Assembly (NCBI GenBank): GCA_037447655.1
Contig: JBBHKE010001404.1
Coordinates: forward strand, 62,001-126,000
Length of the DNA stretch: 64,000 nucleotides
Origin: Zygnema cylindricum
Taxonomy: Eukaryota; Streptophyta; Zygnematophyceae; Zygnematales; Zygnemataceae
Direction: 5' to 3'
The notes beneath the pieces were generated by a model. It was not told where the DNA came from. It saw only the letters and a program-made list of their open reading frames with translations, and did no database searches. Below, one piece after another: positions 57,201 through 64,000 of this stretch. The stretch's first letter is position 1. Each line of letters opens with the position of its first letter. The position numbers and the translations under genes are program-made.

Positions 57201-58574
57201 CGAAGGGGTTCACCCAAAAAGAGGGGATTGACTATGAGGAGACCTTTGCTCCAGTTGTTCGGTTCCCACCGGTATGGATTCTCCCCAGTCTGGCCGCAGC
57301 GGAAGACATGGAAATACACCAGATGGACATTAAGACTGCTTTTCTTAATGGTGAGTTAGAGGAAGAATTTTTTATGAGGCAACCCGAGTGGTTTCTGGAA
57401 GAAGGAGAAGAGAGCAAAGTCTGCAGGCTCATAAAGTCCTTATATGGACTGAAACAGGCTCCCCGACAGTGGAATAAGAAACTAGATGAGTTTCTCACCG
57501 ATCTGGGATACATTCTGATCATCTCGACCATTCTATCTATATGTTTGAAGATGAGAATGGTGTCATTTTTATTGCACTTTATGTGGATGATGTGCTTGTG
57601 TTAAGTAAGTCTTTGGAGAATATCAATAGGCTAAAGAAAGATCTTAGGGGCAGATTTGAAATGAAGGATTTAGGGGAGGCAAAATATATTTTGGGGATCC
57701 AAATGGAGAGAGATAGGGGGAAGAAGATTATCAGACTTACTCTGAAAGAAGCAATAGGTAATATGCTTGAGAAATTCGAGATGGAAAATGCTAACAGTTG
57801 TACCACTCCCATGGACTTGAAAAAAATAAGTGATGGGAGTGTAGAAGGAGGAGTGATGATCTTAGACGATCAGATGAGTCTGAGGAGAGAGAGTTCATGA
57901 AATCTATCCCTTATAGACAGGTCGTAGGAAGCTTAATCTATTTTATGAACTGTACCAGGCCGGACATAGCGGCAGCAGTTAGAGTACTCAATAAGAGTCT
58001 GAATGATCCTAAGAAGAGAGACTGGGAGGCAGCCAAGAGAGTCATGAGATATCTGGTTGGAACCAGAGAATTATGGTTGCATTTGGGAGGGGATCACACT
58101 GATATCACCACTTGGAGTGACGCCAGTTATGGGGATGCACCTTTGAGAAGATGCACTTCTGGATATGTTTTGTATGTGGGGGAAGGTGCTTGCTGTTGGA
58201 GCAGTAAGCAACAAAAGGTGCTTGCTCAGTCTACTATGGAGGCTGAGTATATGGCGTCTTGTTCTGCTGTAAAAGAACTAATGTGGGTGAAATCATTGTT
58301 ACAAGAACTGGAATTTATGAAGGAGGGAGTGCATTAAATCTTTTGCGATAACCAAGCTGCAATTGCAATTGCAGCCAATCCAAAACACCATTTCAAAGCA
58401 AAACATAGGGACATAAGATTAAACTTCGTAAGAGAAATAGTTGAAAATAAAATTTTAAATCTTGTGTATAGACCTGATGAAGAAATGGTGGCTGACATGA
58501 TGACCAAACCTGTACCCTCTCCTAAACTAAAATATTGTCAGAAAAAATGCGGGTTGAAAGAAAAATTAAAATAA
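54259..58574 (+). pseudogene. Copia-3 gag-pol polyprotein, multiply disrupted
   Basis: ATG at 54259 starts the gag frame (MGPPSRVPTFNGSGFIYWE), with in-frame TGA at 54367-54369. Gag continues with a UBN2-like region and one CCHC knuckle (CHYCKKLGHFIADC, near 55110-55150). Protease motif WIIDSGASMHMC is near 55370. The integrase zinc finger (HKRLGHVHF...CSGCAQGK) and core (HTDIWGP, SDNGG) follow. Frameshifts near 56170 and 56223 interrupt the integrase before PEQNGVAERLNRT. The integrase C-terminus and the start of RT (KARLVTKGFTQKEGIDYEE) follow. A frameshift near 57510 precedes YVDDVLVLS, another lies near 57880, then RNase H (WSDASYGDA, QSTMEAEYMAS). An in-frame TAA at 58335-58337 precedes the last segment (CDNQAAI.IAANP, ending TAA at 58572-58574). 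All catalytic blocks are recognisable, none is in one continuous frame. Plant-type Ty1/copia. Confidence 0.95.
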
Positions 58575-58580
58575 GGGGAG

Positions 58581-59618
58581 TGTTGAAATTTATAGATTTA
58601 TAGAGTATTTTCTAGGTTTACATATGTTTTTATAAAAGAAAAAGAAAAAGGACGGACAGCCTGCCTCCACCTCCGCTCTCTAGCTCCCATACTTGTTGTA
58701 GTCACTGAAGGTAAGAGAGAGAGGTTGATCCATGGCTGCCTTAGTTCAACAAAAAACTATGTTTAGTAGGTTACTAAAAATATACTTGACGGACCAGAGA
58801 TTTGATCCCGGTACATGCGGTTCGTCAAGTTAACCGGTAGCGGTCAGCTTTATCCTAAATAGACTAGGACCAATGCTAAGTGCTATGGTATGTGATAGAT
58901 ATATATTTAGTTCGAGTGGATAAAATTCATTTAACTAGAACTGTATACGGCGTACATAGATTCGGTTTTATAAGGTACGTCGTACGACGTTAATTCAAAA
59001 CGGATACCACGCATTTTATTTCGACATCGGAACAAATGTCGCGCAAGTATTTATTACGGCTAAGATTGCGTTTCGCATAATCCAACGGCGCACATCATCG
59101 CCGAAATCCTGGAGTGGTCACTTTGGCGTTTTGTGACGTGGCGTGACCTGGAGCCACGTGGAGAGATGACATTCGGTCATAGGAATTCCGAGGAACGTAC
59201 GGACGAGTGAAAAGCGGACACGCGTCCACTTAATAGCCTTGTCGTACATAGGCCGTACAAAAGGTACATCGGCAGTAGTACCATTTTTGTACGATACAAT
59301 AATCTGATTGGTCCGTACTTCAGTAGATAGGAGTTATTAGAGAGAATCAGGACTTAGAAAATTTTGGTAGGTAGTCACCTCTCCCTTTGAGAGTTTGTAC
59401 AAATTGGCATTTTTACTGCCTCATAACTTATCGCCTGGTTGGCCGTTTTCAGTGATTCTTTTTGCTACGGACTCAGGGGAGTCTAGGCTGCACAAGGGTG
59501 CAGTCAAATTGTCAGTTTGCATTCTTGGGCAGCAGTGGTTGTGGCTTAAAGTGGGTTAGTTAAATACTATCTAGAGGCTTCTTGTATTTTGTAGTCCAAT
59601 GGAGGACACAGAATTGCA
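58581..59618 (+). repeat. 3' LTR of Copia-3 (1,038 bp)
   Basis: Matches the 5' LTR throughout, with substitutions and one 1-base indel. It follows the polypurine tract and is followed by ACACA. Confidence 0.95.
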
Positions 59619-59623
59619 ACACA

Positions 59624-61236
59624 TACTCAAAGTACGAGATTTTTGGCTAGTACTTTCATTTGCTAAGAGCATATATCTTTTGGCTAATGCGCAAAGGTGT
59701 TACGATTCGAAATGTACACGAAACTGGATTGTGGGATTTCAACTGGCAAATGATAGGTAAGAGTCAAGATTAAAAAAGAATCGATAATTGAAATTGAAGA
59801 CGTGAAGTAAACATACTCCGCGCTTTCAGGTGTATATTGTTTTTTCAGCAAAGGTTTGTTTCATTAAAGTTTGGGCTAACAAAGAGCTCTCCGTTTCGAT
59901 GGCTTTTTGTTTTAAAACTACTCACTTTTACCTTTTAACACGTCACGTTTCTCATTTTTTTGTGTCTTTGCTCCAAATATTTCGCCGGATAGTCCAGAAT
60001 AAAGCGGAAAATTTATAACCCTAATAATTCAAGGACTATTTCTAATGCTTTCGGTTTTTAAGTTCGTGCAAAAAGTGTTAGAATTATGTGATGTTCGTCG
60101 CATTGTAGGTGCCATTTTGCGAAAGTTACAAATTCCAAAATGCACACCATTCTTTCTCGCTGTAGTTGGGTGTACGATTTCCTAACGCAGTGTTGAACTG
60201 CTGGTGTAACTTTCACATAGAAATCGCTTCCCAAATGTAGACGCCCTTGGACCCCTATGTCGAGAAACTGACGATTGCGTTAGAGAAAACTGACCGTACG
60301 TTGAGCGACCAAACAAATATGTCGTTGTTGTTATGACATGTTTAGCGTTTCCAGTTTTTCACAACAACAAATTCCTGGAAGAGATATGTTTTTTCTGAGA
60401 ATCCAAAAACAAATATACGCGAGAAGAACAAAACAAAAGTATAAAAAAACAACGACCACTGTTCTACAAATTTGACCATTGCCCGTAGACACACATAAAT
60501 GCGCGTCATTTTTTTCTTTGTCGATGAGTAGTCCAATGGGATGACGACATTTTCTTTGTCGTCACCCATTAACAGATACGACAAGGCAACCGAAGGCTCT
60601 CGGTTTCATGAAAAACGCCCAGTTTCCGCAACACACTACAGTAGTAGAAAATGTTGCAGTAACGGACAAATTTTTGGATGCAATACGTGACAGCTTCTTA
60701 CCTTAAATTGTCTGTACAATTTACATACCGTACATGCATCACCACGTGGCAAGGAATAATGCCGCCCTAAAATGTACGGATATGTCGTGGCAAAGCAAAT
60801 TACTAGTAGATTCCAGAAGTCTAGACAATGGACAGCAGTTCAGTACAGTACTGTACTGTAGCAAACTGTAGTACGGACGATTTATAGGAAATAACTTCAG
60901 CCCCCAAAAAGTTATCACGTGTGGAAAACACGCAACAATTTCTTACAACATATGGTCCAAAAAACGCGACTGAAAATGACAAAAAGTTTGTTAATGAAAA
61001 TTTTGTCGACGATTTCCTTTTCGGTAACTTTAAATTTGTCCCTTCGCACGTTTTTCTAAATTCCTTTTCTCTTCCATGAGTACGAATTCTTTGTCCTTTC
61101 TGTTTCCAGGGATGTGAAAAGCGTACTGTGCGCATCTAATCCTTTCTGGATGTACGGCTGTAAAAACCGTACAATGTCAGTAGTAACCGTACGATGTAAA
61201 TCTACAATAAGCTCGCGAGTTCCGGATGATACTGTA
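59624..61236. other. intergenic, no gene recognised
   Basis: AT-rich with TACGG words. Short frames on both strands lack motifs. Confidence 0.55.
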
Positions 61237-61724
61237 CACCGTGAATCGCTATTAGCGTAATAAAATATATAGCGTAATGAAACAATTAGCGTACTTTACG
61301 GTAAATTGTGTTTTTCGGGTACACCATGATACTAATTTATCATGTACTCTAATTTGTAAACTGCTTTGTAAAAAATTTCGGCACATAATATGTCCACACT
61401 AAAACATGTATATGTACGAAATTGTTCAAATCGTACGCCGTCGCGTTTTTTTGACACCTGCGTATGCCGGAAAGTATTTACGCAATTATATATTATTATA
61501 TTTTCTGTACTTTTAAATTTAAAAATGTACGAATTAGTACAAATTTGGCATTCCTTACACCACACTATTTAAAAGGGAACTAAAATACAGTTATGAACCG
61601 CATAGAGCGGGGTACCTCAAATAACGTGCAAAAACATTTAGCGTACTTTATTCTATTTGAGAATTTGCCCCAAAAAAAGGGGTACCCCAATTAGCGTCAT
61701 GTACGCTAATAGCGATTCACGGTG
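61237..61724. mobile_element. T-family MITE (488 bp), TSD TA
   Basis: Ends CACCGTGAATCGCTATTAGC and GCTAATAGCGATTCACGGTG are exact inverses, flanked by TA (61235-61236, 61725-61726). It contains CACACTATTTAAAAGGG, the inverse of the AAATAGTGTGG word of other T elements. Confidence 0.93.
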
Positions 61725-61733
61725 TAGTGTCGA

Positions 61734-61789
61734 AACCCTATCAATTAATGCTACGTGCAGCAACCCTATCAATTAATGCTACGTGCAGC
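61734..61789. repeat. perfect 28-bp tandem duplication
   Basis: AACCCTATCAATTAATGCTA... occurs at 61734-61761 and again at 61762-61789 without a difference, right next to the T element end. Confidence 0.97.
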
Positions 61790-62354
61790 CAATGAATAGC
61801 CCGGATTCCTTGACTTTGATATTTTTGTTCGGTGAATCTTCCTCTGTCAGATTTGGCAGTTTCTCGTTTGTTTCGTACATACGGTACAGTACGGTGTCTG
61901 GGGAGTTTGGTCAAAACGCTCGAGATTGTGGCAGGTTTTTTCTGACAGGAAGCTAGGGTATACGTGTCCGCTGGCAGGTACGCCAGCAGGATAAGATATT
62001 TTGTTAGTCAAATGTGTTGACAAGTGTACTTTTCATGTTTAGCGAGAGTATGTGATTGGCTGAGAATTTCCCCTAGCCTTTGTGGCCTTTGCTAAACTTT
62101 TTGGGAGGTAACATATCCACAAAAACCATATCTCGTACCTACGGAAACTGAACTACAGACGAATCTGACAGCTGTCTACATTAGGAAACGACGAAATCAT
62201 GCAGCTTGACGAATGCCATTCTTATGACAAGTGGGAAGAAGCAATACGTGGAGAGGGTATACGACAAGGACCGGAATTTGGAAACTGGCATGGTTTCTAC
62301 GTGTAGCATTTTTATTCGACAGCGAGATTGCGCAACTGCTCTGCAAGCCAGGGT
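61790..62354. other. intergenic with one short codon-like frame
   Basis: A plus-strand frame beginning near 62200 (MQLDECHSYDKWEEAIRGEG) ends at TAG after about 35 codons. It has no recognised domain and I do not call it a gene. Confidence 0.3.
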
Positions 62355-63070
62355 GACTAAATCCCTAAAAAACCCTATAAAACCCTAAAAAATCATAAAA
62401 AACCCTAAAAAGCCCTAACCTAGTTAAGAGTTGACGTACATGTGACGTCGTATACAGCCGCGTCTTTTCACAAACCGTACGTTTTGACTGTTGTCCCTGT
62501 CGGTTCGAAATTCTGAGCTTTAGGGAGTTTGCCCATGCGCCACGGTAACGGTTTTTTTCTGTCGTTTTATCAAAATTGTCGATTGCTGCACCGAAATATC
62601 ATGCGCCGTACAAATAAAGCTGAGAAAATGCAACTGCCGTTTCAACACTCCTCGTCGTACGGCAGAAGAGTTTGCAACTTTGCATCATACAATTTTTTAG
62701 GAAAAAGACAAACTCTTACTTAAGCTCATGAGGACGTACCCTTAGTATGTACTTCAAAACGTAGCTATACTTCCACTTACAGTCTTACACGTAATACTGT
62801 TGACAGCTACGCAAAGATTCTTCCACGGAATGAGGCAGACTTGTCAGAATTGTCCAAAGATTTTGCAGGGTTGAGAGATGACGTCACCGTGTCCACTCAA
62901 CAAATATCTCTGATCCACGCACTTAGGGTTTGTCAGATTTTCCACGGCCGTACCAATCATTGAGCTCCTTTTAGGGTTTTTTAGGGTTTGTAAGGGTTTT
63001 GTAGGTTTTTCAGATTTTTTAGGGTTTTTTAGGTTTTTAGGGTTTTTTAAGGGCTTTTTTAGGGTTTAGT
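62355..63070. repeat. telomere-like tracts in inverted orientation
   Basis: 62355-62420 carries CCCTAAAAAACCC-type repeats; 62972-63070 carries TTTTTTAGGG-type repeats, so the two are inverted with 550 bp between. Just outside, CAGGGTGACTAAAT and its counterpart GTTTAGTCTGTTT look like remnants of a terminal inverted repeat. The plant telomere motif is TTTAGGG; these are degenerate and longer. Confidence 0.7.
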
Positions 63071-63665
63071 CTGTTTCTTGTGAGTCATCACGGTTTTTCA
63101 AAAAGTGAGTTTTTTTTTACTCGCCACATGCGCCAATGGGAGGCCAACGATCAGAGGTACGTTCTCAACGACTTCTTTAAATTCGTCATTAGTTTTTTTG
63201 TCGCGTATATCTCGGTAGGTTCACCGGGTCCGATATAGCCAAGGTGGGTGGATAAGGAAAATCCGCAGAAAAAAAATGAATCGGCGAAGTGGTGCTAAAT
63301 CTAACGGCTTTCGGTCGTCCATTAACTTTTAATGTACTTTTGTGCCACGTCACTTCCACTATTCATCAATCGCCGGCGTAGTCAACTGCAGTACAGTTTT
63401 GTGCTGTATTGTACCCACCTATATTTTTTCAAAGGAAGTCGCGGCATTCTCGAAACGTGCGGTTTCAAATGACTGCCACGTGGCCACCGGCTTAACAGCA
63501 TGTAAATTGTCATATTTAATACTTCTAGGGCTGGGCTCCACTTGGCGGCAAAAACCCTGTTTAAGTCAAAAAGACGGTTTTCATGAGGAATAACTCAAAA
63601 AGAGTACATTGCGGCGCCGGGTCATAATTTTGACCATCACAGCCGACCGCGTGGTCACTACAAAC
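63071..63665. other. intergenic, nothing recognised
   Basis: No domain or repeat structure seen. Confidence 0.5.
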
Positions 63666-64000
63666 CATAGTTCAAAAGTAGGCGTTTTTATGGTAGGCCT
63701 TTGGTAGGTGCACTAAACTTGGCACTAAACTCGCGTAGAGTAGGCATATTGTATGGGTGTGCGTTGTGGGCACTCTTGTACGATCGTACGAATCTGACGT
63801 ATGATCATGGTACAGCGCACGCCACCTGACGAAATTTTTTAGCGAACTGACACGGCGTAGGATGACATTCCGCGGGAAAGAAAACCCGGAAAAAAAAAAA
63901 AAAAAACGCGACCGGGCAACCTGGTTGGTCAATTTGAGGCTTTATTTAGTGTGGCCTTCAAAATTGCAGACGCGAATATGACAGATTGTCCTATCGTAAG
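63666..64000. mobile_element. hAT-A copy, right end outside the window
   Basis: Starts CATAGTTCAAAAGTAGGCG after CTACAAAC and contains family text (TATTGTATGGG, and CCTATCGTAAG at the very end). The element is cut by the window edge. Confidence 0.8.

Larger units (their letters stand above)
53218..59618 (+). mobile_element. Copia-3: full-length LTR retrotransposon, TSD ACACA
   Basis: Two LTRs (53218-54254 and 58581-59618) enclose a gag-pol region. ACACA lies at 53213-53217 and 59619-59623. LTRs start TGTTGAAATT and end ATTGCA. A polypurine tract AAGGGGAG directly precedes the 3' LTR. All Copia domains are present in order, but the polyprotein is broken in at least six places (see 54259-58574). 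Confidence 0.97.

Overview
This is nuclear DNA of a eukaryote, most likely a streptophyte (a land plant or a charophyte alga). Three things point there. A five-exon xyloglucan endotransglucosylase/hydrolase (XTH, GH16) gene can be assembled on the minus strand at 46995-42361. The LTR retrotransposons are plant-type Copia elements, one with a methionine-tRNA-type primer site. TTTAGGG-like tracts occur at 62355-63070. Prokaryotic features (operons, Shine-Dalgarno sites, CRISPR) are absent. Ten Ns at 26448-26457 mark an assembly gap.

Layout. 1-6 kb: the 3' half of a gag-protease-only LTR element abuts a decayed Copia element (Copia-1). 7-13 kb: nested DNA transposons, minisatellites and a 2,045-bp-period tandem duplication. 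13.4-18.3 kb: a truncated Copia element (Copia-2) with its 5' LTR. 18.4-19.6 kb: a 1.19-kb hAT-like element. 22.3-26.4 kb: two LTRs in opposite orientation flanking a trihelix-like pseudogene. 27.2-33.9 kb: stacked and nested hAT-like elements. 33.9-39 kb: a second gag-protease-only LTR element. 39-40 kb: another hAT-like copy and a 20-bp minisatellite. 42.4-47.0 kb: the XTH gene, whose second intron holds a 1.9-kb CT-rich satellite. 47.6-50.6 kb: a cluster of small terminal-inverted-repeat elements. 53.2-59.6 kb: a complete but inactivated Copia element (Copia-3) with two 1.04-kb LTRs. 59.6-64 kb: intergenic DNA, further MITEs and telomere-like tracts.

Mobile-element families are named here for bookkeeping. 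hAT-A has ends CATAGTTCAAAAGTAGG, hAT-B has CATAGATGTCTCAT and hAT-C has CATAGTTGTTCA; all three make 8-bp target duplications. hAT-D has ends CAGAGGTCGCAAA. T has ends CACCGTGAATCGCTATTAGC or relatives, and TA target duplications. None carries a recognisable transposase, so all are probably non-autonomous. They insert into each other, and in two places different families sit back to back, separated only by copies of the same octamer. This stacking is the most unusual structure in the window.

The XTH-like gene is the only apparently intact host gene. All retroelement polyproteins are broken by stops, frameshifts or truncation. The rest is AT-rich intergenic DNA, rich in TACGG/CCGTA words, in which I recognise no gene.
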